The notes under the pieces: model-generated
Told to the model about the DNA's origin: nothing
Database searches by the model: none
Seen by the model: the letters and a program-made list of their open reading frames with translations, nothing else
Source: Trueperaceae bacterium
GTDB taxonomy: Bacteria > Deinococcota > Deinococci > Deinococcales > Trueperaceae
Direction: 5' to 3'
NCBI GenBank assembly: GCA_011389865.1
Contig: JAABTL010000008.1
Location: 1 to 64,000, forward strand
Length of the DNA stretch: 64,000 nt
Shown: positions 17,341-25,587 of the stretch, one piece after another
Position numbering within the stretch: position 1 is the first letter of the stretch
Layout of the letters: each line of letters begins with the position of its first letter
Translations under genes and position numbers: made by a program

Positions 17341-17386
17341 GTCCCCGCCCCGTCCCCGCCCCGTCCCCGCCCGGGCGAGGCATGAT
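17341..17386 (+). promoter_or_regulatory. three 7-mer direct repeats at 11-bp pitch before a -10-like box
   Basis: GTCCCCG occurs at 17341, 17352 and 17363, each copy separated by CCCC, giving a pitch of 11 bp. Exactly 11 bp after the last repeat is CATGAT (17381-17386), a plausible -10 box for the hydrolase gene at 17430. This is the geometry of OmpR/SARP-type activator sites. The divergent region 17107-17340 also holds a 7-bp hairpin (17218-17237, CCCGCGG/CCGCGGG) and no gene. The low complexity of the repeats lowers confidence. Confidence 0.4.
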
Positions 17387-17429
17387 CGAGGTCGAGGCCG
17401 CGCGTGCGGGCCACTCGGAAGGAAGCACC

Positions 17430-18731
17430 ATGTCGAAACTCGCCTGGATCCCCCTCGCACTCCTGATCCTGCTGGGCGGCGCCGTCGCCCAGTCCGACAA
17501 CCGCATCGACCTGCAGCGGCCCGACGCCCCGGAGCTCGCCGCCTTCGGCGACCACGCCGTGGGCGTGCGCACGCTCGAGGTCGTCGACCCCGACCGAATC
17601 GACGTCTTGGGCACGGCCAGCGGCGCGGAGGCGCCCCGCTACGACCGGCCGCTGACGCTCGAGGTCTGGTACCCGGCGGCGCTGCCCGCGGGGGTCGCCG
17701 AGGGCGGTACCTACGAGGTCGTCACCCGCGACGGCACGCCCGCCCAGCTGACGGGGCGCGCGGTCCGCGACGCGGAGCCCGCGGCCGACGCCGGCCCCTA
17801 CCCCCTCGTCGTCCTCTCGCACGGCTACCCGGGCAACCGCTTCCTGATCGCCCACTTCGGCGAGAACCTGGCGAGCAAGGGCTACGTGGTCGTCTCGATC
17901 GACCACACCGACAGCACCTATTCCGACCAGGCGGCGTTCGCGAGCACGCTCTACAACCGCCCCCTCGACCAGCTCTTCGTGGTCGACGAGATGGACCGGC
18001 GTTCGGCGGCGGGCGAGGGCTTCCTGAGCGGCCTGGTCGACGCGTCCCGCACCGGGATCATCGGGTACTCGATGGGCGGGTACGGGCTGGTCAACGTCAT
18101 CGGCGCCGGCTTCACCGAGGCCAGCACGCAGCTGGGCTTCGCGCCGCCGAACGGCCTCCTGGCCGAGCGGCAGGCGGGCACCGAGGCGTACCAGGCCAGC
18201 TTCGACCCGAGGATCCGGGCCGCCGTCGCGATCGCACCGTGGGGCATGCCGGCGGGCTTCTGGGACGCCGAGGGGCTGGCGGGGATCGAGACGCCCGTCC
18301 TGTTCATGGCCGGTAGCGACGACGACGTCTCGGGCTACGAGAACGGCACGCGCGCCATCTTCGAGGGCGCGGTCAACGCCGAGCGCTACCTGCTCACCTT
18401 CGAGGCCGCCCGCCACAACGCCGCCGCCCCCATCCCGGCGCCGCGCGAGACCTGGGACGCCGGTACCTTCGCCCACTACGCGGAAGCGGTGTGGGACACG
18501 GTCCGCATGAACAACGTCGCGCAGCACTTCGTGACCGCCTTCTTCGGCCTGCACCTCGAGGGCGACGAGGCGATGGCGCCGTACCTCGACCTGGTGGGGG
18601 ACGCGGTCGCGGGCGTGTGGTCGGTCGACGACGCGGGCGCCTTCACGAGCGACCACACGTACTGGCTCGGCTTCCAGCAGCGCACGGCCCTCGGGCTGCG
18701 GTTCGAGCGGGGGGCGCCGGCGGCGGAGTGA
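17430..18731 (+). CDS. secreted alpha/beta hydrolase (PAF-acetylhydrolase/dienelactone hydrolase-like)
   Basis: The 433-residue product has a Sec signal peptide (LAWIPLALLILLGGAVAQ) and an alpha/beta hydrolase domain. The oxyanion region is VVLSHGYPGNRF, and the nucleophile is Ser214 in GYSMGGYG (GxSxGG). An Asp candidate lies in PVLFMAGSDDDVSGY and the likely catalytic His in EAARHNAAAP. This order fits platelet-activating-factor acetylhydrolase and dienelactone hydrolase families. The substrate is an ester or lactone, not determinable here. ATG 17430 follows GGAAGG; an upstream in-frame ATG at 17382 lies inside the probable promoter. The repeats at 17341-17386 suggest activator control. Confidence 0.85.
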   Translation: MSKLAWIPLALLILLGGAVAQSDNRIDLQRPDAPELAAFGDHAVGVRTLEVVDPDRIDVLGTASGAEAPRYDRPLTLEVWYPAALPAGVAEGGTYEVVTRDGTPAQLTGRAVRDAEPAADAGPYPLVVLSHGYPGNRFLIAHFGENLASKGYVVVSIDHTDSTYSDQAAFASTLYNRPLDQLFVVDEMDRRSAAGEGFLSGLVDASRTGIIGYSMGGYGLVNVIGAGFTEASTQLGFAPPNGLLAERQAGTEAYQASFDPRIRAAVAIAPWGMPAGFWDAEGLAGIETPVLFMAGSDDDVSGYENGTRAIFEGAVNAERYLLTFEAARHNAAAPIPAPRETWDAGTFAHYAEAVWDTVRMNNVAQHFVTAFFGLHLEGDEAMAPYLDLVGDAVAGVWSVDDAGAFTSDHTYWLGFQQRTALGLRFERGAPAAE

Positions 18732-18804
18732 GGTGCTGGCATGCGACGGGCGCGCGCTGCCGGGTGGCGCCGGTGACGCGCGCCCCGCGTGATAATCCCG
18801 TCAG

Positions 18805-18819
18805 AGTAGCGGTGCTACT
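18805..18819. promoter_or_regulatory. palindrome AGTAGC-GGT-GCTACT before a small ORF
   Basis: A perfect 6-bp inverted repeat with a 3-base centre ends 11 bases before ATG 18831. It could be an operator or a weak terminator of the hydrolase gene; the sequence does not decide. Confidence 0.35.
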
Positions 18820-18830
18820 TTGACGGTCCT

Positions 18831-19001
18831 ATGTGGGTCATCCTCTTCGCCAGCGTCTACGTCGCCTGTGGTGCCGTGTTGTTGGCCGTCCTGCTGCAGG
18901 ACCGCGCCAAGAGCGTCGGCGTCCGGCAGCGGCACGCGGGCGGCGACACCGAGCGGCAGGCCCACGCCATGCCCGACATGGTCTTCCGCACCCACGCCTG
19001 A
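18831..19001 (+). CDS. 56-residue single-helix membrane protein
   Basis: The ORF from ATG 18831 encodes MWVILFASVYVACGAVLLAV followed by LLQDRAKSVG and a polar tail ending DMVFRTHA. The first ~22 residues form one transmembrane helix with a cysteine, and the tail is hydrophilic. It fills an otherwise empty interval between the hydrolase and the convergent radical SAM gene. No Shine-Dalgarno sequence is clear. I do not recognise it; small one-helix proteins like this are often subunits of membrane complexes. Moderate chance of being a real gene. Confidence 0.45.
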   Translation: MWVILFASVYVACGAVLLAVLLQDRAKSVGVRQRHAGGDTERQAHAMPDMVFRTHA

Positions 19002-19005
19002 CCGC

Positions 19006-19986
19006 TCACGCCACCATCCGTTTCGGCCGCCGCACGTAGAACGTGTGGTCTCCGTAGCGCGTCGCCACGAGTCGGCCGTCGTCGACGAGCCGGCGAACGA
19101 CGTCGCGGTCGGCGCCGGAGCGGCGGAGGAGCTCCACCACCGCGTCCTCGCGCATGGGGTGGACGGCGGTGATGCCGAGCAGGTCGGTCTCGGCGTCGCC
19201 GCTGGCGGAGAAGGCGTTCCCCTCGTAGCCGAGCAGGCACTCCACCGCGGGTAGGCGCGCGGCGAGGACTTGGTAGGCGCCGTTCACCTTGGCCTCGTCG
19301 GGCGGCCGCACGCCGTGCAGCGCCGGCGGCCGCGTGGGCACCGACAGGTAGGCGGTGCTCGGCGCGAGCTCCGCGAGGAAGCCTGCTACCGCGTCGAGGT
19401 GGGCCGGGGCGTCGTTGATGCCCGCGACGAGCATCGTCTCGCTCACGAGGGTGCCGCCGAAGCCGCGGGCGAACGCCCGCGCCCCGTCGAGGATCGCGTC
19501 GAGCGAGAGGCTCCCGTGCGGGCGGTCGAGCGCGTGCCAGACCCGCGGGTCGACGGCGTCGACCTTGAGCGACACCCAGTCGGCCTCCGCCAGGTCGGCC
19601 CGCACGCCCGCCTGCCAGATGAGCGACGCGTTGCTGATGACCGCGATCGGGATGCCGAGCGGGCGTAGGGACCGGATCTCGGCGCCGAGGTTCGCGTCGA
19701 GCGTCGGCTCGCCGGCTGGCACGAACGTGAGCGCGTCCACGGCCTCGCCGCGCCGCCGCAGGTCGGCGACCTTGGCGCGCACCGCCGCGGCGACCTCAGC
19801 GGGCGGCGCGAAGGCGCGCCGTTCCACCTGCATCCGCAGCGTCGGCCCCAACTGGCAGTAGGTGCAGGCGTAGCTGCAGGTCTTGGGCGGCACGTGATCG
19901 ATGCCGAGGCTCCGGCCCAGGCGCCGGGAGGGTACGGGCCCGAAGGCGATCTCGTGGCCCGGCGGGAACTGCGTGGGGTCGGCCAT
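19006..19986 (-). CDS. radical SAM protein
   Basis: The 326-residue protein has the radical SAM motif Cys37-x3-Cys41-x2-Cys44 (CSYACTYC) after an N-terminal FGPVPSRRLGRSLGID. The SAM-binding elements include FVPAGEPTLD (GEPTL) and AVISNASLIW. The extended C-terminal half (~245-326) looks like a small winged helix (EDAVVELLRRSGADRDVVRRLVDDG). The FGPVPSRRLG start is typical of a conserved but uncharacterised radical SAM family. The reaction is unknown. GGAGG lies 6 bases before the ATG. Confidence 0.88.
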   Translation of the reverse strand: MADPTQFPPGHEIAFGPVPSRRLGRSLGIDHVPPKTCSYACTYCQLGPTLRMQVERRAFAPPAEVAAAVRAKVADLRRRGEAVDALTFVPAGEPTLDANLGAEIRSLRPLGIPIAVISNASLIWQAGVRADLAEADWVSLKVDAVDPRVWHALDRPHGSLSLDAILDGARAFARGFGGTLVSETMLVAGINDAPAHLDAVAGFLAELAPSTAYLSVPTRPPALHGVRPPDEAKVNGAYQVLAARLPAVECLLGYEGNAFSASGDAETDLLGITAVHPMREDAVVELLRRSGADRDVVRRLVDDGRLVATRYGDHTFYVRRPKRMVA

Positions 19987-20023
19987 CTCGGGCCTCCTGG
20001 TTCGCGTCGCCGGCCGAGGGCGG

Positions 20024-20620
20024 CTACCCGTGCGGCCGGTGGGCGCCGTCCCCGTCGCCCGCCGCCTGGAAGACCACGAGCAGCCGGGCGCGGCGCGCCG
20101 AGGCGTTGCGGAAGGCGTGCGGCAGCGTGCTCTCGAGCAGCAGGCTGTCGCCCGCGGTGAGCACGTAGCCTTCGCCGTTGACGGTGTACTCGACCTGGCC
20201 CTCGAGGCAGTGGGCGAACTCCTGGCCCGGGTGCCGCACGGGTCGCTCGCCGCCAGCCCCCGGCGCCAGCGTGAAGAGGAACGGCTCCAACTGCTGGTCG
20301 CGCAGCCCGCTGCCGAGGCTCTCCATGCGCACGCCGTGCTCGTCGTGTCCCAGCCGACGATCGCGGGTGACGGCCACCACGCGGCGTGCCTCGGCCGCCT
20401 GGAAGAGGTCGACGATCGGGACCCCGAGCGCCGCGGCCAGCGCGTGCAGCGACGACACCGTGGGCGAGCTCTTGCCGCGCTCGATGAGGCTGATCGCGTT
20501 GATGGAGAGCGAGCAGCGCTCCGACAGGGCGCGCAGCGAGAGGCCGCGGGTTTCGCGCAGTTCGCGGAGGCGGGCGCCGACCGCTGGCGGTGCGGGGTCC
20601 CCGTGGGGTGGGCTGCTCAT
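20024..20620 (-). CDS. XRE-family regulator with C-terminal cupin domain
   Basis: The 198-residue protein has an HTH-XRE domain (~14-70: LRELRETRGLSLRALSERCS, INAISLIERGKSSPTVSSL) and a cupin_2 domain (~100-190: HPGQEFAHCLEGQVEYTVNGEGYVL, DSLLLESTLPHAFRN). The cupin probably binds a small ligand or metal through the HxxxE/H residues. It is divergent from the CooC-like ATPase gene, and the shared 134-bp region holds an inverted repeat (20651-20669), so it likely controls both. The ATG at 20620 is preceded by TACGCT 7 bases upstream and no Shine-Dalgarno, fitting a leaderless start. Confidence 0.85.
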   Translation of the reverse strand: MSSPPHGDPAPPAVGARLRELRETRGLSLRALSERCSLSINAISLIERGKSSPTVSSLHALAAALGVPIVDLFQAAEARRVVAVTRDRRLGHDEHGVRMESLGSGLRDQQLEPFLFTLAPGAGGERPVRHPGQEFAHCLEGQVEYTVNGEGYVLTAGDSLLLESTLPHAFRNASARRARLLVVFQAAGDGDGAHRPHG

Positions 20621-20627
20621 CGCCCCC

Positions 20628-20633
20628 AGCGTA
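20628..20633 (-). promoter_or_regulatory. -10 box (TACGCT) for the XRE-cupin gene, leaderless spacing
   Basis: TACGCT on the minus strand ends 7 bases before ATG 20620. Confidence 0.4.
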
Positions 20634-20650
20634 CCAGTAGACAGGACGGT

Positions 20651-20669
20651 TGTACATGTTTGCAGTACA
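20651..20669. promoter_or_regulatory. inverted repeat TGTAC-N9-GTACA, candidate operator
   Basis: TGTAC (20651-20655) and GTACA (20665-20669) form a 5-bp inverted repeat centred between the XRE-cupin regulator and the CooC-like ATPase. A third GTAC occurs at 20631-20634. Positioned just upstream of the regulator's -10 box, it is the natural site for autorepression (inference). Confidence 0.45.
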
Positions 20670-20754
20670 GTAGGGCGACGCGCGGCGGCCGGCGCGAAGC
20701 GATCGCTGGCGGCGTGCACGGCCCACGACCCGCGCCAGGGAAGGAAGTCGCATC

Positions 20755-21657
20755 ATGACCGGCGAATCGGGCGTCCTCCAGGGGAAGCGGATCGGCGTGT
20801 TCGGCAAGGGCGGGGCGGGCAAGAGCACGGTCGTCGTCCTGCTGGCGCGGGCCCTCCACCGCCACGGTTACGAGGTGTGCGTCGTGGACGCGGACTCCAC
20901 CAACGCCGGCCTGGCGGCCGCGCTCGGCCTGGAGCGCGTGCCGGACCCCCTGATGCGTCGCTTCGGCGGGACGGTGTTCACCGGCGGGGCCGTCAGCTGC
21001 CCCGTCGACGACCCCACCCGCCTGCCATCGCCGCGCATCGCGCTCGACGCCGTCGATCCCGACTACCTGAGCCACGACGGCGCGGGCCTGAGCCTGCTCT
21101 CGCTCGGCAAGATCACCGAGGACGGACCGGGCGCCGGCTGCGACGGACCGGTGGCGAAGATCGCCCGCGACCTCGAGGTCGAGAGGGACGGTCGCGACGT
21201 GTTGACGCTGCTCGACTTCAAGGCCGGCTTCGAGGACTGGGCCCGCGGCGTCATCACCACGCTCGACTGGGCGGTCGTCGTCGTGGACCCCACCACCGCG
21301 GCCGTCGACATGGCGGGGCACATGGACGACGTGGTGCGCAGGATCCGCGCCGGCGCGGGGCCTGCGACCCGTCACCTCGACGACCCGCGCCTGGTCGAGA
21401 TCGCCGAGGGCCTCTACCGCGACGCGCGCGTCCGCGGCACCCTCTGCGTGCTCAACAAGGTCCCCGACGCGGAGAGCGAGGAGTACCTGCGCGCGGCGCT
21501 GGCGCGCCACGCCATCACCCCGGTCGCGGCGATCCACGAGGACCGGGCGCTCGCAGGCGCCTGGATGCGCGGCGATCGTCTGGAAGCCGACGGCCGCGCC
21601 AAGGACGCTGCGGCGATCGTCGACGCTCTCGAGGCCGCAGAGGCGGTCGCAGGGTAG
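20755..21657 (+). CDS. CooC/MinD/ArsA-like P-loop ATPase
   Basis: The 300-residue protein has a deviant Walker A, GKGGAGKST (~17-25), the VVDADSTNAG switch region and a Walker B-like LLDFKAGFEDWARG, ending in an alpha-helical tail. This is the SIMIBI class that includes CooC (nickel insertion into CO dehydrogenase), NifH-like and ArsA ATPases. The conserved Cys in VSCPVDDP and GAGCDGPV could form a dimer metal site like that of CooC (inference). Ribosome site GGAAGG is present. Downstream lie a two-helix membrane protein and a His-rich NifX-like protein in the same direction, suggesting a metal-cofactor role. No CO dehydrogenase or nitrogenase gene is in the window. Confidence 0.75.
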   Translation: MTGESGVLQGKRIGVFGKGGAGKSTVVVLLARALHRHGYEVCVVDADSTNAGLAAALGLERVPDPLMRRFGGTVFTGGAVSCPVDDPTRLPSPRIALDAVDPDYLSHDGAGLSLLSLGKITEDGPGAGCDGPVAKIARDLEVERDGRDVLTLLDFKAGFEDWARGVITTLDWAVVVVDPTTAAVDMAGHMDDVVRRIRAGAGPATRHLDDPRLVEIAEGLYRDARVRGTLCVLNKVPDAESEEYLRAALARHAITPVAAIHEDRALAGAWMRGDRLEADGRAKDAAAIVDALEAAEAVAG

Positions 21658-21790
21658 GCGACGCGCGGGCGTCGGCGATCACCTGGCGAAGGGGCCGGAG
21701 CGCGGTCATCGGGCCATGCGGCCCTCCGGTGCTGGCCTAGCATGAAGGGTCGGGCCCGACCCTGGGAGGCCGCCCGAGAAGGGAACCACC

Positions 21791-22087
21791 ATGGCCATCG
21801 GAGCGCCATTCCGTCGTCTACTTGCTGCCGCCTGTGCCGTGCTCGGCGTCGTCCTGGTGGTGGTCGCCTTCATGTCCGCCGGTGCCGCACCGGAGCGCGC
21901 TCATCGGGATTTCAGCGATCTGGTCGCAGCGCAGGGTGGTTCGATGACGCACTCCCCCACCTACCCGGACACGTTCCGGCAGTTCTCGGCCCAGGCACGC
22001 ATGGTACAGAGCCTGCTCCTGGGCGGCACGGGCATCGTGCTGGTCGCGATCGGCACCGCGGCGGTGCTGCGGGACGACCCCGCCTAG
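21791..22087 (+). CDS. small two-helix membrane protein, unknown function
   Basis: The 98-residue product has two hydrophobic helices (LLAAACAVLGVVLVVVAFMSAG and LLLGGTGIVLVAIGTAAVL). They are joined by a ~45-residue polar loop (HRDFSDLVAAQGGSMTHSPTYPDTFRQFSAQAR), probably outside the cytoplasm. A GAAGGGAA ribosome site precedes the ATG. It lies between the CooC-like ATPase and the NifX-like gene, all in one direction with gaps of 133 and 52 bases, so co-transcription is plausible. No family recognised. Confidence 0.7.
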   Translation: MAIGAPFRRLLAAACAVLGVVLVVVAFMSAGAAPERAHRDFSDLVAAQGGSMTHSPTYPDTFRQFSAQARMVQSLLLGGTGIVLVAIGTAAVLRDDPA

Positions 22088-22139
22088 GCGCGCCGCCGGC
22101 AGCGCATCGCGGCAGGCGGGGATCGAAGGGAGCCGTTGC

Positions 22140-22625
22140 ATGGAACCGAGTGAGTCCGCGAAGATTGCGGCCGTGACCGACGACGGGCGGACGATCAGCG
22201 CCCACTTCGGTCGGGCCCGCGCCTACCTGGTGTGCACCATCGAGGGCGGCCGCGTGGTGGCGGAGGAACTGCGCGACAAGGCCGGTCACCACACCTTCGC
22301 CGCGAGCGACGAACACGGACCCGATCACGATCACGATCATGGGCACGACCATGGTCACGATCACGAACACCAGCACGATCGCCACCACGATCACCACGCC
22401 GGCGGCCACGGCACCGGGCCCGGCGCGGCGGACCGGCACGCGGCGATGACGGAGCCCATCCGCGACTGCGCCGTGGTGCTGGCGCGCGGCATGGGCCGCG
22501 GTGCCTACCTGGCGCTCGAGCAGGCCGGTCTCGAGCCGTTCATCACGACCGAGACGAGCATCGCCGAGGCCGTGCGCGCGTACCTGGGCGGCGAGCTCGT
22601 GAACCACACGGAACGGCTGCACTGA
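22140..22625 (+). CDS. NifX/NifB-type dinitrogenase cofactor-binding fold with long His-rich insert
   Basis: The 161-residue protein has the Nitro_FeMo-Co fold: KIAAVTDDGRTISAHFGRARAYLVCTIEGGRV at the N-terminus and DCAVVLARGMGRGAYLALEQAGLEPFITTETSIAEAVRAYLGGEL at the C-terminus. Between them (~55-85) is an insert with more than 15 histidines in repeated HDH/HGHD units. Such inserts bind Ni, Zn or Co in metallochaperones such as HypB and SlyD. The fold carries iron-sulfur or FeMo-type clusters in NifX/NafY; here a metal store or delivery role is inferred. Ribosome site GGGAG. Confidence 0.85.
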   Translation: MEPSESAKIAAVTDDGRTISAHFGRARAYLVCTIEGGRVVAEELRDKAGHHTFAASDEHGPDHDHDHGHDHGHDHEHQHDRHHDHHAGGHGTGPGAADRHAAMTEPIRDCAVVLARGMGRGAYLALEQAGLEPFITTETSIAEAVRAYLGGELVNHTERLH

Positions 22626-22795
22626 CGGTCCTTCGCGGTCGCATCGTCGAGGCGCCGTCGGTTGCCGCGGTCGTGCCAGGGGTGGCCGGTCGGCAGCGCC
22701 GACGGGGACGCGGTCCTGCACGCGCGGATGCCAGCGCGCCCGAGACACGGTAGGCCTCGGGCGCGGGTACGGCTAGGTGGAGCCGGGAGACGTCG

Positions 22796-23941
22796 TCAGC
22801 GGAACAGCGAGAGGACCCGCATCGCCGCGGTGGCGGTGGTCTCGAGCTGGTTCTCGATGAACGCCTCCAGCGTCGTGGAATCGCCGTTGGCGAACACCAG
22901 GAGGAGGTTGTCGCCGGGGATCCCGTCGTCGTCTTGGTCGTCCAGCGTGCCGCTGAAGGCGACCGCGGCCGCGCCGTCGACGGTGAGGTCGCCGTCGAGG
23001 CCGACCGACACGAACTCGCCGGTGACGTCGTCCACGACGATGTTGTCGAAGGTGAAGTCGACGCCGAAGCTGGACATGACGCCCGCCCGCTCGCTGAACA
23101 GCAGCACGTCGACGGCGCCGCTCTCGGGCTCGAAGTCGTCGATGAAGCAGTCGGCGCCCCGCGTCAGGGGGCCGGTCAGCGTGACGTCCCAACTCAGGCC
23201 CGCGCGGTCGCCGTCGGCGGACGCGACGACCTCGCCGCTGGCACCGATCTGGGCGTCGGCTGCCGAAACGGTCGTCAGCTCGAGGGTGATCTCGTTGAGC
23301 GCCAGCGTGGCGTCGACGCCGAACGAGCCGTCGACGGCAACGCGGGTGGGCTCGAGGATGCCGTCCGTGCAGGTGGCGGCCGAGTACCACGCGAACTCGG
23401 CGTCGGCGTCGGCCACGGTGGTCGTGTCCACCGTCATCGTCACGTTCATGGCCGTGGGCACTTCGACGAGGTCACCGAACTCGTCGCGGACCTGGGTCGT
23501 CACGCCCCAGTCGATCGTGATGGACGCGGTGTGCGTGTCGCTCGCTGCGTCCACGAAGGACCACCGCAGCACGAGATCGGTCGAGTCCCCGACCTCCACC
23601 CAGTCGAACAGGTCGTCGTCCCACACGAGGATGCCGCGCGGAAGCGACCCCGCCTGCGAGGGGTGGACGAGCGGGAGCGACAGCGCGCCGTCGCTGGGCG
23701 CGATCGGCTCCGCGACGGTGGGGAAGAAGCCGGGGAAGGCGCCGAGGGCGGCCACGCCCAGTTCGCCCTCGAAGCCGGCGCCCAGGTCCTCGAGGTCGGT
23801 GGTGACGTCCGCCACGGCCTGCTCGAGGTCGTCCTCGCCGTAGGTCGAGCCGCCGTCGCCGCCGTTCCCGGCGGGGTCGCACGCGCTCAACAACAGCAGT
23901 AGGGCTGCGAGGATGGATACGAGAACGGTCGGTCGTGGCAT
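22796..23941 (-). CDS. lipoprotein of unknown function
   Basis: The 381-residue product has a lipoprotein signal (LAALLLLLSAC, Cys21). A glycine-rich spacer is followed by a long acidic, beta-rich region with repeated motifs such as GDLTVDGAAAVAFSGTLDD and GSFGVDATLALNEITLELTTV. The composition (about one in five residues D or E) suggests a secreted, possibly calcium-binding domain. Cysteine pairs at ATCTDG and DCFIDD could form disulfides. No family recognised. GGAGGTGCGCC lies right before the ATG. The following 220 bases (23942-24161) hold nothing else I can identify. Confidence 0.75.
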   Translation of the reverse strand: MPRPTVLVSILAALLLLLSACDPAGNGGDGGSTYGEDDLEQAVADVTTDLEDLGAGFEGELGVAALGAFPGFFPTVAEPIAPSDGALSLPLVHPSQAGSLPRGILVWDDDLFDWVEVGDSTDLVLRWSFVDAASDTHTASITIDWGVTTQVRDEFGDLVEVPTAMNVTMTVDTTTVADADAEFAWYSAATCTDGILEPTRVAVDGSFGVDATLALNEITLELTTVSAADAQIGASGEVVASADGDRAGLSWDVTLTGPLTRGADCFIDDFEPESGAVDVLLFSERAGVMSSFGVDFTFDNIVVDDVTGEFVSVGLDGDLTVDGAAAVAFSGTLDDQDDDGIPGDNLLLVFANGDSTTLEAFIENQLETTATAAMRVLSLFR

Positions 23942-24161
23942 GGCGCACCTCCAAGGGAGCGAATTGCGTGAGCCGAAGGGAGCGAACCAACACGAGCCGC
24001 TCCGCTGGAACCGATGGCCTCAGGATACGACGAATCCCGACGCTGGGGATCCGTGTGATGGATGCTGGTTCAGCGAGGCGCGATCATCGGCCGAACTTCG
24101 GGCGTGACAGCATTCTCGGCCCGTTCTCTGCGACGCCCCGGCGCCGACCGTGCCCCTCGGC

Positions 24162-25475
24162 CTAAGGCGACTCGATCGCGCGCGCCGATTGGCCAGCGTC
24201 CGCCGCCGCCCGCCGCCCGACGACCGCCACCCCGACGTAGGCGAAGGCCGCGAGCAGCGTGAAGCCGCCGGCGACCGCCAGCGCCAGTCGTGGGTCGGTG
24301 ACGCTGGCGAGTGGCCCGAGGACGCCCGATCCGATGGCGATGCCGAGGAAGAAGACCAGCGAGTTGATGCTCAACAGGATCGAGCGTCGCTCGTTGGGGA
24401 CGGCGTCGTTGAGCAGGGCGTCGTGGGGCACGTTCTGCGTCGCGACGGCGAAGTACGCGAGCGCGAGGCCCACGGCGACGCCGAGGCCACCCGCGTGCAG
24501 CGCCAACAGCAGCATCGCGCCGCCCTTGACGAGGACGCTGATGCCGCCGAGCGCCGCCGGTCCCCCGGGGAAGCGGTCGCCGTAGCGCATGACCACCAGG
24601 CTGCCGAGTAGGCCCGCCGCCCCCAGGGTGAAGCCGAGGGCGCCGTACACGACGCTCGTCTCGGGATCGGCCCCGAAGGTGAGGCTGGCGATCGGCTGCC
24701 AGAAGGTCTCGATCGCGATCATGGCGATCCCCATGGACGCGCCGGCGAAGAGCAGGTACGGCATCACGGGGATGCGGACCGCCAGGCGCAGGCCGTCGCG
24801 GACGATACCCGGCGCGGTCAGCGCGTCGGAGAGGCTGCTCTTGCCGTCGAACTCGGGCTCCTCGACCAGCGCGACCGTCAGCCACCACACGACCATCCGG
24901 AGCACCAGACCCGCGAGCAGCGCGACGCCGAAACCCGACAGCGGCCACGGCAAGCCGAGGCCGCTCGTCAGCGACGGCAGGCTGCCGCCGACGGCGGCAC
25001 CGACGAGCATGGCGGCCGTCTGCGCGACGCTGACGGCCGCGAGGTTCTTCTGCAGGTCGACGGAGGGCCCGGTCGCCTTCAGCTTGTCGACGTACCAGGC
25101 CTCGAGCGCGCCGCTGTGCAGGGCGGCGCCCACACCCTGGAACAGGGCGTAAGCCAGCAGCGTGATCGGGCCGCTGACGACCAGCAGGAAGGCGAACGAG
25201 AGGAGGGTCGCGGTCTGCGACGCGAGCGCGATCGGCTTGCGCCCGATCGCGTCGGCGAGACCGCCGGTGGGGATCTCGAGCAGCACCACCAGGACGGCGC
25301 GGATGGCGAAGGCGACGCCGATCATCGCCAGGTCGAGTCCGCGGTCGGTCATGTGCAGGATGAGCACCGGCAGCGGGAGCCAGATCGCGAACTCCTGCAG
25401 GCCGGCAAGCAACGCGAAGCGCGCCGTCACGCCGCGTTCGGTGTCGAGGGAAAACGCCTGCGCGAGGCGAGGCAC
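24162..25475 (-). CDS. MFS transporter
   Basis: The 437-residue protein has twelve hydrophobic helices. The loop 2-3 signature is GGLADAIGRKPIALAS and there is a weaker counterpart near MRYGDRFPGG in the second half. The acidic/aromatic helix 5 (HSGALEAWYVDKL) resembles MFS families related to tetracycline-resistance and DHA-like permeases. Substrate unknown. The start is GTG; the upstream 112 bases have no Shine-Dalgarno sequence and no TAnnnT box at the usual distance, so the start is the least certain part. Confidence 0.82.
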   Translation of the reverse strand: MPRLAQAFSLDTERGVTARFALLAGLQEFAIWLPLPVLILHMTDRGLDLAMIGVAFAIRAVLVVLLEIPTGGLADAIGRKPIALASQTATLLSFAFLLVVSGPITLLAYALFQGVGAALHSGALEAWYVDKLKATGPSVDLQKNLAAVSVAQTAAMLVGAAVGGSLPSLTSGLGLPWPLSGFGVALLAGLVLRMVVWWLTVALVEEPEFDGKSSLSDALTAPGIVRDGLRLAVRIPVMPYLLFAGASMGIAMIAIETFWQPIASLTFGADPETSVVYGALGFTLGAAGLLGSLVVMRYGDRFPGGPAALGGISVLVKGGAMLLLALHAGGLGVAVGLALAYFAVATQNVPHDALLNDAVPNERRSILLSINSLVFFLGIAIGSGVLGPLASVTDPRLALAVAGGFTLLAAFAYVGVAVVGRRAAADAGQSARAIESP

Positions 25476-25587
25476 GAATCAGCCGCCGCCGGCTGGGCCG
25501 GGGAGACGCCGTCGGTTTCGAACCGCTACCATCTGCGCCGCAGTATCCGACACCAAGACGGCCCGGGTCCAGTCTCGTCGCGCGGCG

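Noticed and set aside
17341-17372. Short tandem repeats considered as a CRISPR-like array
   Set aside because: The unit is 11 bp with only three copies and no variable spacers, so it is better read as an activator site or simple repeat.
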